Of a DNA stretch of 48,526 bases, positions 16,110 to 23,954 are shown in pieces. The position numbers and the translations under genes are program-made. The notes below the pieces were generated by a model. The model was not told the origin of the DNA and searched no databases. It was given only the letters and a program-made list of their open reading frames with translations. The DNA lies in assembly GCF_001202025.1 (NCBI RefSeq), contig NZ_LGHS01000047.1:1-48526 (forward strand), written 5' to 3'. Position 1 is the first letter of the stretch; every line of letters begins with the position of its first letter. Source of the DNA: Pseudorhodobacter aquimaris. Its GTDB lineage: Bacteria; Pseudomonadota; Alphaproteobacteria; Rhodobacterales; Rhodobacteraceae.

Positions 16110-16529
16110 ATGAAAAAGACTCTGACAGTCCTCGCTTTGCTTGCCGCACTTCCGGCGGGCATGGCGTTTGCCGATGATGATTGCTCTGTGCCGCTGGCCA
16201 ATTGGCAGCCGCGCGAGGCGGTAGAGCGCTTGGCCCAAGACAACGGCTGGACCCTGCGCCGCATCAAGATCGATGATGGCTGCTATGAGGTGAAGGGCCG
16301 CGATGCCACGGGGCGGGAAATAAAGGCCAAGATCGACCCGGCGACGCTGCGGGTGATCAAGTTGAAATACAAGAATGATGACCGGGATGACGATGATGAT
16401 GATGACGACGATGACAAGGATCGTGCGCGTCGTGACCGCAAGGACGGCGTAAGCCCTGCCGCACCAAGCACGGCCCCGCGCAACCCTTTGTTTGGCAACG
16501 GCGCGCCACCAACGGTTTTGGTGAAATAA
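16110..16529 (+). CDS. Secreted PepSY-domain protein with poly-Asp tract
   Basis: A 139-aa protein. The signal peptide MKKTLTVLALLAALPAGMAFA is followed by one PepSY-like domain: WQPREAVERLAQDNGW, then KIDDGCYEVKGRDATGREIKAKIDPATLRVI. Next is a highly acidic stretch containing ten consecutive Asp, then a basic and Pro-rich tail. AAGGAG precedes ATG 16110. Poly-Asp could bind Fe, Cu or Ca (inference). It is the first gene of a tight run (gaps 42 and 13 bp, then an overlap) with DUF2271, the PepSY-TM reductase and ApbE, and has an operator box upstream. It is probably a periplasmic electron-transfer accessory. Confidence 0.85.
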   Translation: MKKTLTVLALLAALPAGMAFADDDCSVPLANWQPREAVERLAQDNGWTLRRIKIDDGCYEVKGRDATGREIKAKIDPATLRVIKLKYKNDDRDDDDDDDDDDKDRARRDRKDGVSPAAPSTAPRNPLFGNGAPPTVLVK

Positions 16530-16571
16530 CCCCGCAGCCCGCCCCATCCCGGACCAAAAAGGAAAATCCCG

Positions 16572-17042
16572 ATGAAATCCCTACTTACAACGCTGGCGCT
16601 GACAACGGCGCTGACGCTTCCCGGCCTTGCTATGGCGCGGCCGGTCACGCTGACCACGCAACTGAGCAATTACGGCGGCGATGGTGCCTATCTTGCGCTT
16701 TACGTCACCGATTCATCGGGGGCCTATGCAGGCACGCTGTGGATGGCGGGTGGCAAGTCGAAATACTACGATAGCCTGAGCGACTGGTATCGTGCCACCG
16801 GCGGCGACCCGGCCCAGATCAACGGCATCACCGGGGCAAGTGTTGGCGCAGGCAGAACGCTGGAGATCACGCTGGATCTGGCCGACGCACTGTTTGACGC
16901 GGGCTATACCCTGCATATCGACGCCGCAGTCGAGGAGATGCGCAACAGCCCGAACGAGGTTGCGGTGCCGTTGACCACGGCCGGTGCCGGAACCGCCGTG
17001 AAAGGGCGTCGCTACGTCGCCAGCTTCACCTACGACATGTAA
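16572..17042 (+). CDS. DUF2271 periplasmic protein, probable flavinylated carrier
   Basis: A 156-aa protein with signal peptide MKSLLTTLALTTALTLPGLAMA. The mature domain has the DUF2271 features: YLALYVTDSSGAYAGTLWM, then KYYDSLSDWYRATGG. At residues 84-90 it reads NGITGAS, which matches the [ST]GA[ST] attachment motif that ApbE modifies with FMN in NqrC/RnfG-type domains; Ser90 would be the attachment residue. DUF2271 proteins are known to cluster with ApbE and PepSY-TM proteins in extracytosolic flavin-based electron-transfer loci, exactly as here. Actual flavinylation is inferred from motif and context. Confidence 0.85.
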   Translation: MKSLLTTLALTTALTLPGLAMARPVTLTTQLSNYGGDGAYLALYVTDSSGAYAGTLWMAGGKSKYYDSLSDWYRATGGDPAQINGITGASVGAGRTLEITLDLADALFDAGYTLHIDAAVEEMRNSPNEVAVPLTTAGAGTAVKGRRYVASFTYDM

Positions 17043-17055
17043 GAAAGGCAGGGCC

Positions 17056-19260
17056 ATGATCCGCATGTTTCACCGTTGGCCGGGTCTGTTGGCCCTTGCC
17101 CTGATAACCGTTCTGGCGCTGAGCGGCGCTGTGCTGTCGGTGTTTCCAGCTGCCGAGCGTTTGACTGCGCCGCAGGTCGAGGCCGGACTGACCGTGGCCG
17201 ACCTCGCGGCGCGCATCCAGACTGCCTATCCGGGGGTTGAACAAATCCGGCGCGCGCCGTCGGGCCGGATCACTGTCTATTGGTTCGAGGGCGGCACACC
17301 GGGGGCGGCGGTCGTCGACCCCGCCACCGGCCAAGGTGTCAAATCGGCGGATCCCAATCGGTTTGAACGCTGGATGACCAACTTGCACCGTTCGTTGTTC
17401 CTGGGCGATGGTGGACGTATCGCCATGGCAGCAGGGGCGGCGGCAATGCTGGTGCTGGCGCTGTCTGGCGCGGTGCTTGTGGTGCGGCGTGCCGGCGGCT
17501 GGCGGCGCTGGTTCGCGCCCTTGCGCGGGCCGCTTTCGGGGCGGCTGCATGTGGAAATTGCCCGTATCGCCATTGTCGGCCTTGTGCTGTCCTCGCTTAC
17601 GGCGCTGTGGATGGCCGCCTCCACTTTTGGTTTTCTTCCCGATGGCGGCAGCGCGCTGAGCTATGCAGCGCCAAGTGGTCAGACGGGCATGATGCCGGGT
17701 GCAATTGATCTGCTCGGGCAGACCCCGGCGTCAACGCTGCGCGAGCTGAGCTTTCCCTATCCGGATGATGCCACCGATGTCTTTACGCTCAAGACCGACA
17801 GCGGCACCGGATATCTCGACCAAGGTACCGGCGCAGTGCTTGGCTGGGCCGATCTGACCGGGTGGGAGAGCGCGTCGGAGACCATCGTGATGCTGCATAC
17901 GGGACAGGGCGCTGCCGTTCTTGGGCTGGTGCTGGGGCTGATGGCGCTTGGCGTGCCGGTGATGGGGGTAACGGGTGTAGTGATTTGGCTGGCGGCGCGA
18001 CGCGGCAGGCCGCAGATCCGGGGCAATCAACCCGCCGGGCAGGCGCAGACGATCCTGCTGGTCGGCAGCGAGGGCGGCAGCACCTGGGGCTTTGCGGCAA
18101 CGCTGCACCGCGCGCTGACCGAGGCCGGGCAAACTGTTCATGCCGCACCGATGTCGGCTTTTGATCCAAAACGCTATGCGCGTGCGGACCGTATTATTGT
18201 GCTTGCCGCGACCTATGGCGATGGGGCTGCACCTGCCTCGGCCAGAGGTTTTCTTGACCGGCTTGCGCAGGGTGACGCCGCCCCCGCAATCCCGCTCGCG
18301 GTGCTTGGCTTTGGCGATCGCAGTTTTCCGCAATATTGCACCTTTGCAAAAGCGGTAACTGCTGTCGCCGAGGCCAAAGGCTGGCAACAGCTTCTTGCCT
18401 TCGACACCGTCGACCGCCAATCGCCGCAGGATTTTGCCCGCTGGGGCCAGGCGCTTGGGGCCGCTATGGGGATCAATCTCGATCTCACCCACCAACCGGT
18501 GGTGCCGCAATCGCAGCCTTTGACGCTGATTTCTCGCCGCGTTTACGGGGCCGAGGTGCAGGCCCCGACTGCAATCCTGCGCTTTGCGCTGCCAAAGGCG
18601 TCGCTGTGGCAGCGCCTGACGGGCCGTGGCTTTGGTCGGTTTCAGGCGGGCGATCTTCTGGGCATCCTGCCCGAGGGTTCAACGCTGCCCCGGTTCTATT
18701 CGCTGGCCTCGGGGCGGCGCGACGGCTTTGTTGAGGTTGTGGTCAGAAAGCTGCACGGCGGCCTTTGCTCCGGCCAGCTCATGGCGCTTGAACCCGGCGA
18801 CAGCGTGGCCGCCTTCCTGCACCCCAATCCCAGTTTCCACGCGGACCGCAGCGCTGCACCGCTAATTCTGATCGGGGCGGGCACCGGCATTGGCCCGCTT
18901 GCAGGCTTCACCCGTGCCAATGCCCGCAAGCGCCCCATCCACCTGTTCTTTGGCATGCGACACCCCGACAGCGACTTCCTTTATGACGCGGAGTTCGGGG
19001 TCTGGCAGGCGCAGGGTCACCTGACCCGACTGATCACAGCCATATCACGCGGGGCCAGGCCGCATTATGTTCAGGACGCGTTGCGCGCCGAGGGGGCGGA
19101 GGTTGCCCGACTGATCCAGAGCGGCGCGCGCGTGATGGTTTGCGGCGGACGAGAGATGGCCGTCGGGGTCGCTGACGCGCTGGCGGATATCCTCGCCCCC
19201 GTTGGGCTGACGCCAATCGCATTGAAAGCAGAGGGGCGTTATGTCGAAGATGTCTACTGA
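17056..19260 (+). CDS. PepSY-TM / flavodoxin / FNR fusion reductase
   Basis: A 734-aa fusion. Residues 1 to about 330 are a PepSY-associated transmembrane domain with roughly four helices and conserved His (MFHRWPGLL, LHRSLFLGDGGR, LHVEIAR, MLHTGQG), probably haem ligands. Residues about 335-480 are a flavodoxin-like FMN domain (ILLVGSEGGSTWGFA, AATYGDGAAP, LGFGDRSFPQYC). Residues about 500-734 are a CysJ/FNR-like FAD-NADPH module (PRFYSLAS, GAGTGIGPLAGF, MVCGG, aromatic C-terminal Tyr). It should carry electrons from NADPH through FAD and FMN to membrane haem and then to the periplasm, with the DUF2271 protein as likely acceptor. Its 3' end overlaps apbE by 20 bases. Confidence 0.9.
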   Translation: MIRMFHRWPGLLALALITVLALSGAVLSVFPAAERLTAPQVEAGLTVADLAARIQTAYPGVEQIRRAPSGRITVYWFEGGTPGAAVVDPATGQGVKSADPNRFERWMTNLHRSLFLGDGGRIAMAAGAAAMLVLALSGAVLVVRRAGGWRRWFAPLRGPLSGRLHVEIARIAIVGLVLSSLTALWMAASTFGFLPDGGSALSYAAPSGQTGMMPGAIDLLGQTPASTLRELSFPYPDDATDVFTLKTDSGTGYLDQGTGAVLGWADLTGWESASETIVMLHTGQGAAVLGLVLGLMALGVPVMGVTGVVIWLAARRGRPQIRGNQPAGQAQTILLVGSEGGSTWGFAATLHRALTEAGQTVHAAPMSAFDPKRYARADRIIVLAATYGDGAAPASARGFLDRLAQGDAAPAIPLAVLGFGDRSFPQYCTFAKAVTAVAEAKGWQQLLAFDTVDRQSPQDFARWGQALGAAMGINLDLTHQPVVPQSQPLTLISRRVYGAEVQAPTAILRFALPKASLWQRLTGRGFGRFQAGDLLGILPEGSTLPRFYSLASGRRDGFVEVVVRKLHGGLCSGQLMALEPGDSVAAFLHPNPSFHADRSAAPLILIGAGTGIGPLAGFTRANARKRPIHLFFGMRHPDSDFLYDAEFGVWQAQGHLTRLITAISRGARPHYVQDALRAEGAEVARLIQSGARVMVCGGREMAVGVADALADILAPVGLTPIALKAEGRYVEDVY

Positions 19261-20224
19261 CCTTATGCGCCATGCGCTGAACGGCCCCACCATGGGCACG
19301 CGCTGGTCGGCGTTGTTTCATGCAGCCACAGGATTTGATCCTGCGTCCGTGCAGGCGGACCTTCAGGCGGCGGTGGCGGAGGTGGATGCGCAAATGTCCA
19401 CCTGGAATCCCGCCAGCGATCTGATGCGTCTGAACGCGGCACCTGTCGATGAATGGGTGGCAGTTCCGGCGCGGCTGATGACGGTTTTGCGCCTTGGCTT
19501 GAAAATCGGGCGGGCGACTGATGGGGCGTTTGATATTGGCATGGGCGACGCCGTGGCAGCGTGGGGCTTTGGTCCGCAATGCGCAACACCCGAAGACATC
19601 CGCGCCGCGATGAGCGCGCCGCGCTTGCCTGCGCATGCGGTGTTGGACCTTGATGCAGCGGGGCGGGCGCGCAAGCGTGCCCCGATCACGCTGGACCTGA
19701 ACGGGATTGCAAAGGGGTATGGTGTCGACCGACTTAATGAGGTGCTGACCGGTTTCGGCATCACCTCTGCCCTTGTCGGCATTGATGGTGAGATGCGGGC
19801 GCTTGGGTTCAGGCCAGACGGCACCCCCTGGACGATCGCGGTAGAGGCCCCCGACATGGCGCGCCGCACGCCGCATTCCATCTTGGCGCTGCAAGACGCC
19901 GCCGTGGCGACGTCGGGTGATTACCGTCACTGGGTCAATGTGCAGGGACGCCGCCTGTCGCATACCATGCACCCAACCAAAGGCGCGCCATTGGTGGCCC
20001 CGCCTGCCTCGGTCACCGTCATTGCCCAGACCTGTGCCGAGGCCGATGCCTGGGCGACCGCGCTGATGGTTATGGGCTTGGACGATGGTGCGACGCTTGC
20101 CCGACAATTTAGGCTCGACGCGTTGTTTTTGCTGCGTGACAATACGGATAGCATTCGAAGTATGGCTGTTGGGCGCATGTTTGGCCAAGCGGTGGATGGC
20201 TTGGCAAAAGAGGGTGACTGGTGA
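19241..20224 (+). CDS. apbE: FAD:protein FMN transferase (ApbE)
   Basis: A 327-aa flavin transferase that splits FAD and attaches FMN to a Thr or Ser of a target protein. Family motifs: PTMGTRWS (17-23), AFDIGMGDAVAAWGFG, DLNGIAKGYGVDR (152-164), ALVGIDGEMRALG, ATSGDYRHW and HTMHPTKGAP. The last Mg-binding and catalytic region (CAEADAWATALMVMG) is complete. ATG 19241 lies inside the end of the upstream reductase gene; a second ATG at 19250 is possible. Unlike most periplasmic ApbE proteins it shows no signal peptide or lipobox. The likely substrate is the DUF2271 protein two genes upstream. Confidence 0.93.
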   Translation: MSKMSTDLMRHALNGPTMGTRWSALFHAATGFDPASVQADLQAAVAEVDAQMSTWNPASDLMRLNAAPVDEWVAVPARLMTVLRLGLKIGRATDGAFDIGMGDAVAAWGFGPQCATPEDIRAAMSAPRLPAHAVLDLDAAGRARKRAPITLDLNGIAKGYGVDRLNEVLTGFGITSALVGIDGEMRALGFRPDGTPWTIAVEAPDMARRTPHSILALQDAAVATSGDYRHWVNVQGRRLSHTMHPTKGAPLVAPPASVTVIAQTCAEADAWATALMVMGLDDGATLARQFRLDALFLLRDNTDSIRSMAVGRMFGQAVDGLAKEGDW

Positions 20225-20265
20225 GAAGCTGGCGAACACGGACGGTTGTAAGGCGCTGAAAACCC

Positions 20266-20296
20266 CCGCCCCGGTCAGATAAGTAAACCGGGGCGG
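20266..20296. terminator. Hairpin between convergent apbE and pentahaem cytochrome
   Basis: CGCCCCGGT and ACCGGGGCG form a 9-bp stem at 20267-20295. No clear T-run; possibly a shared terminator for the convergent genes. Confidence 0.4.
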
Positions 20297-20336
20297 CGAT
20301 TGGCAGCCTTGCCGCAAGCATCAACGGTAGCGCAGG

Positions 20337-21446
20337 TTACGGTCTGACCATCCCGGCCATATCAACCTGTACCGCCTTGCCCAGATCGGCCAAGCTGTCT
20401 TGCAACAGTTGGATCGCGTAATGCGGGTTATGGGTATAGGCGCCGGGGTCTTTGGCGATGAACTGATAGTTATAGGCCGCTTTCAGCAGGCGCGGTGTCC
20501 AGCTTTGATAGCGGTTCGGAAAGATCGCCTCGCCGGGGGTGATTGCGCCATTTCCATCCGTGTCGATGAAGAAATACGGGAAGGCGTGCGGGTCATAGAC
20601 AACCGGCGTCCCCGCAACTTCGGCGGCGTATTTCTGGATCGCGGCCCCCAGCATGGCGTGCAATGTTGTGATCGAATGGGCAATACCCTGCGCCGTGTCG
20701 CCTGTTCCGGTCACGTCCATTTCTGTGCTGCGAATATCGGAATATTTGGTCGCCCCCTTGTGGCAGGTCACGCAGGTGTCAATCGGTTTTACCTTCAGGC
20801 TGTGCTGGTTGTGGCACGACAGGCAGGTCGATGGTTCCTCTTTCACATGGATGAAAATGCCGGCATAGGTCTGGCCCTCATACTGATAGCCGCCCGCCGC
20901 CACGCTGCCCATCTGGGTTGCCGCCGCCGCTTTGTAATGGACGTTGATGAAGGTCAGATCGCCCGCGACCACATCATCCTCGCGCCCCGCAACCGCTGCC
21001 GTTACATCCGTACCCGAGGCGCGACCCTGATGGCAGGTGGCGCAGATCGCCTCTTTGCCCAGCCCATCAACACGCGCGCCCGAGGGGAACACCACGCTTT
21101 GCAGCGCCATGGATTTCGGGTTGTGGCAGGTCACGCAATCCACGGTCGAGCCCAGCGGCTGCGGCTGCTCGATTACATTCACCGCGCGCAGATCCGTGCC
21201 CAGATAGTCGATGATCCCGCGGCTGGTATGGCAGGTCGAACATTCCTTTGGCACCATGCGGATGTCTTCATCATTCCAGTGCTTGAAGGCTTCGGCGCTG
21301 CGATCGGCATGGGGCGAGGACAGCCACGCCTCAGTGATTTTCCCCAGATCGGGCTTTTTCTTTTCCTGTGCTGTGGCCGAGAAGCCAACTGCGATCAGGC
21401 CGCATAAGATGATGCTAGGCGCGAGTGTTTTGGTTATCCAATGCAT
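20337..21446 (-). CDS. Periplasmic pentahaem cytochrome c with EF-hand-like loop
   Basis: A 369-aa protein. The chosen ATG 21446 has a strong AGGGGGGA ribosome binding site and gives a clean signal peptide (HWITKTLAPSIILCGLIAVG ... ATAQ); the frame is open further upstream without support. Five CxxCH haem motifs are present in order: CSTCH, CVTCH, CATCH, CLSCH, CVTCH, with many additional His as distal ligands. After the haems there is DTDGNGAITPGEAIF, an EF-hand-type calcium loop. It belongs to the broad cytochrome c3/doubled-CXXCH style, but I do not recognise a specific enzyme. It converges on apbE and is a plausible periplasmic electron sink or wire for the flavin system. Confidence 0.85.
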   Translation of the reverse strand: MHWITKTLAPSIILCGLIAVGFSATAQEKKKPDLGKITEAWLSSPHADRSAEAFKHWNDEDIRMVPKECSTCHTSRGIIDYLGTDLRAVNVIEQPQPLGSTVDCVTCHNPKSMALQSVVFPSGARVDGLGKEAICATCHQGRASGTDVTAAVAGREDDVVAGDLTFINVHYKAAAATQMGSVAAGGYQYEGQTYAGIFIHVKEEPSTCLSCHNQHSLKVKPIDTCVTCHKGATKYSDIRSTEMDVTGTGDTAQGIAHSITTLHAMLGAAIQKYAAEVAGTPVVYDPHAFPYFFIDTDGNGAITPGEAIFPNRYQSWTPRLLKAAYNYQFIAKDPGAYTHNPHYAIQLLQDSLADLGKAVQVDMAGMVRP

Positions 21447-21593
21447 ATTGATCCCCCCCTGGGAAAGCCACTTTATGGGCATTTTGTTTTCAAGAAGGTG
21501 GTCGGGATAAATTTCAATGTCATTGCGGCAGATCATTGCAGGCTGGAATATCATCAAACATTTATGGACTGGACACGCCGCGCTACGAGTCGA

Positions 21594-21622
21594 AAAGCCC
21601 GCACCAATCTGGCGCGGGCTTT
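21594..21622 (-). terminator. Terminator of the HMA-ATPase operon
   Basis: On the minus strand AAAGCCCGC pairs with GCGGGCTTT around a loop of about 11 bases, ending in TTTTCG. It lies 22 bp past the ATPase stop. Confidence 0.65.
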
Positions 21623-21643
21623 CGGGTCTTGATGGTGGTGTCG

Positions 21644-23563
21644 CTATGCCACGGCTGTTTTGGCCTTGGCTTCAGCCCTGTGTGCTTTCGTAGCGGCTGG
21701 CACCCGCAGCAGGCGCATGGCGTTGAGGATGACGATCAGCACCGACAGTTGGTGAACCAGCATGCCACCGGCCATGTGGATCGAGCCGGAATAGACCCCA
21801 AACAGCAGCCCCACGACCGTCAGCACCGCGATCACAAGGTTCTGGCGCATGTTGGCCAAGGTGGCGCGGGCGATTTCCATCGCCTCGGCGATCTTGCCCA
21901 GATCGTCGGTCATCAGCGCGATATCCGCCGTCTCGATGGCGATGTCGCTGCCCGACGCACCCATGGCGATGCTGATATCAGCCGCCGCCAGCGCCGGTGC
22001 GTCGTTGATACCGTCGCCGACCATCGCCACGTGCAGGCCTTCGGCGCGCATTGCCTGAATGCGCTCCAGCTTGTCGTCGGGCATCATCCCGGCATGCACT
22101 TCGTCGACGCCGACCGCCGCTGCAATCGCCTCGGCTGCCGGGCGCTGATCGCCGGTCAGCATCACCACGCGGTGCACCCCAAGGGCGTGCAACCGGTCGA
22201 TCATCGGCTTGGCACTGGCGCGCGCCATATCGGCCAGACCAAGCAGACCCACCACTTCGCCATTGCGCGCGACGATCACCACCGTATGTCCCAGCCCGTG
22301 CAGCCGGGCTATGCCATCTTTCGCTTGCGCGTTGAAGGCGATCTTCAGGTGATCGAACAACCGGTGGCTGCCGACGGCGATCTCGTGACCGTCGTGGCGG
22401 GCAATCAGGCCCATGCCAGCGATCTCCTCCAGCGAGGTGGCGGTTGGCAGCGGGCCCTGCTTGCGCGCAGCCTCGATGATCGGACGGCCCAGCGGGTGGT
22501 TCGATCCAGTCTCGGCGATACCTGCCCAGAGCAGCACATCGGCCTTGTTTTGGCCTGCCAGCGCGATGACTTCGGCCAGACGCGGCTGGCCTTCGGTCAG
22601 CGTGCCGGTTTTATCCAGTGCCAGCGCGGTGATGCGCCCGGCGTTCTCCAGATGCTCGCCGCCCTTGATCAAGATACCGGCGCGGGCCGCACGTCCGATC
22701 CCGGCCACGACTGACACCGGGGTCGAGATAACCAGCGCGCCAGGGCAACTGACCACCAGCAGCGTCAACGCCAGCTCGACGTTGCGCGTGACGATATAGC
22801 TGACCACCGCCATCACGAACACGCCCGGCGTATACCAGCGCCCGAAGGTTTCTATCATCCGCTGCGCCGGGGCCTTGGCCTCTTGCGCCTCCTCAACACG
22901 GGTGATGATCCGCGCCAGCGTGGTATCGGCGCCAACGCCGGTGGCACGCAGGTGCAGCAGACCGTTTTCGGCCAGAGTTCCGGCGAAGACCTTTGAGCCG
23001 GGAGATTTTTCGGCCGGGATCGGCTCGCCGGTGATCGAGGCCTCATTGACCGCGGCGGTGCCCTCAACCAGCTCGCCGTCGACCGGCAGGCGCTCACCGG
23101 CCCTGACCAGAACGGTTTCACCAAGTTGCACCTCATGGGCGGCCACTTGAACCGTCTCACCATTGCGCAACACGGTTGCAGTCACAGGCGCAGCATCAAT
23201 CAGCGCCTTCAGCGCGCCGCGTGTGCGGCTCATCGTGCGGGACTCAAGCCAGGCGCCCAGCATGAACAGGAAGGTGACCGCGGCGGATTCCCAGTGGTTG
23301 TTGATGAACAACGCCCCGGTGGCCGCCACGATCACCAGCAATTCGATGCTGAGATGGCGCAGCTTCAGTGACGCCCAGGCCCGCAGGGCAATGTCATACC
23401 CGGCCAGCACGGCAGCAATGGTCATCAGCGACGCCCAAGGGGCGGCCAGTCCAAAGCCATACCAAGCGACCAGTGCCGCAGTGATGAATACGCCGCTGGC
23501 GATGGTCAGCCATTTACGCCGATCGGCGGGATGTCTGTAAATATCCATGAGCCCGGAAAACAT
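21644..23563 (-). CDS. P1B-type heavy-metal ATPase with CPG motif
   Basis: A 639-aa P-type ATPase without an N-terminal HMA domain; that domain is supplied by the separate upstream gene. Motifs: TGEP near 178, the membrane metal site SCPGALVIS with CPG at residues 273-275 instead of the common CPC or SPC, DKTGTLTEG, the HP pair in SNHPLG, and GDGINDAPAL. The last helix has MLVHQLSVLIVILNAMRLL, with His where other groups have Asp or HEGGT. All catalytic motifs are intact. Relatives are usually called Zn/Cd/Pb or unspecified heavy-metal exporters; substrate is uncertain. AAGGAGAG precedes ATG 23563. It is followed by a strong terminator. Confidence 0.9.
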   Translation of the reverse strand: MFSGLMDIYRHPADRRKWLTIASGVFITAALVAWYGFGLAAPWASLMTIAAVLAGYDIALRAWASLKLRHLSIELLVIVAATGALFINNHWESAAVTFLFMLGAWLESRTMSRTRGALKALIDAAPVTATVLRNGETVQVAAHEVQLGETVLVRAGERLPVDGELVEGTAAVNEASITGEPIPAEKSPGSKVFAGTLAENGLLHLRATGVGADTTLARIITRVEEAQEAKAPAQRMIETFGRWYTPGVFVMAVVSYIVTRNVELALTLLVVSCPGALVISTPVSVVAGIGRAARAGILIKGGEHLENAGRITALALDKTGTLTEGQPRLAEVIALAGQNKADVLLWAGIAETGSNHPLGRPIIEAARKQGPLPTATSLEEIAGMGLIARHDGHEIAVGSHRLFDHLKIAFNAQAKDGIARLHGLGHTVVIVARNGEVVGLLGLADMARASAKPMIDRLHALGVHRVVMLTGDQRPAAEAIAAAVGVDEVHAGMMPDDKLERIQAMRAEGLHVAMVGDGINDAPALAAADISIAMGASGSDIAIETADIALMTDDLGKIAEAMEIARATLANMRQNLVIAVLTVVGLLFGVYSGSIHMAGGMLVHQLSVLIVILNAMRLLRVPAATKAHRAEAKAKTAVA

Positions 23564-23627
23564 ATGTTCTCTCCTTTCAAGATAAGCCCCACCGCGTGGA
23601 AAGCGGTGGGGTGGAGTGGTAGAAGGA

Positions 23628-23858
23628 TCAGAACGCCGAAGGTTTGGCTGTGTAGCCGGTCTTGGCGATGGAGTTGACCAAAGCCGCCACGTCGGTGAGC
23701 GCCGGGTCGTGGTCGACCTCGATCCGCCCGCTCGCGAATTTTACCTCGGCATTGGTTACGCCGGGCAACGCCAGCAGCGCCTTTTCGATCTTCGGCACGC
23801 AGGAGGGGCAGGAAAGCTCGTCACTGCGCAGTTTCGTGCGGATTGTCGTATCGGTCAT
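23628..23858 (-). CDS. HMA-domain heavy-metal chaperone
   Basis: A 76-aa HMA domain with metal motif LSCPSC near residue 16 and the family end NSIAKTGYTAKPSAF. It has GAAGGGA before ATG 23858. It is the first gene of a two-gene operon with the CPG-type ATPase (64-bp gap), so it acts as a detached N-terminal metal-binding domain or chaperone for that pump. It is divergent from the LysR gene with only 96 bp between them. Confidence 0.9.
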   Translation of the reverse strand: MTDTTIRTKLRSDELSCPSCVPKIEKALLALPGVTNAEVKFASGRIEVDHDPALTDVAALVNSIAKTGYTAKPSAF

Positions 23859-23954
23859 GGTGAAATCCCTTCAGTGGATTGTGGTTGCGTCTGGATCAGA
23901 TATAGCCTCTCATTTTGCGCACATGGAGTGGCGAAATCGGAAAGGTGTCCTTGC

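Noticed and set aside
19034-20317. 427-residue minus-strand open frame opposite apbE
   Set aside because: An antisense shadow caused by high GC; apbE has all family motifs on the plus strand.
23616-23954. N-terminal extension of the LysR frame
   Set aside because: It runs antisense to the HMA gene; the LysR domain starts normally at 23955.
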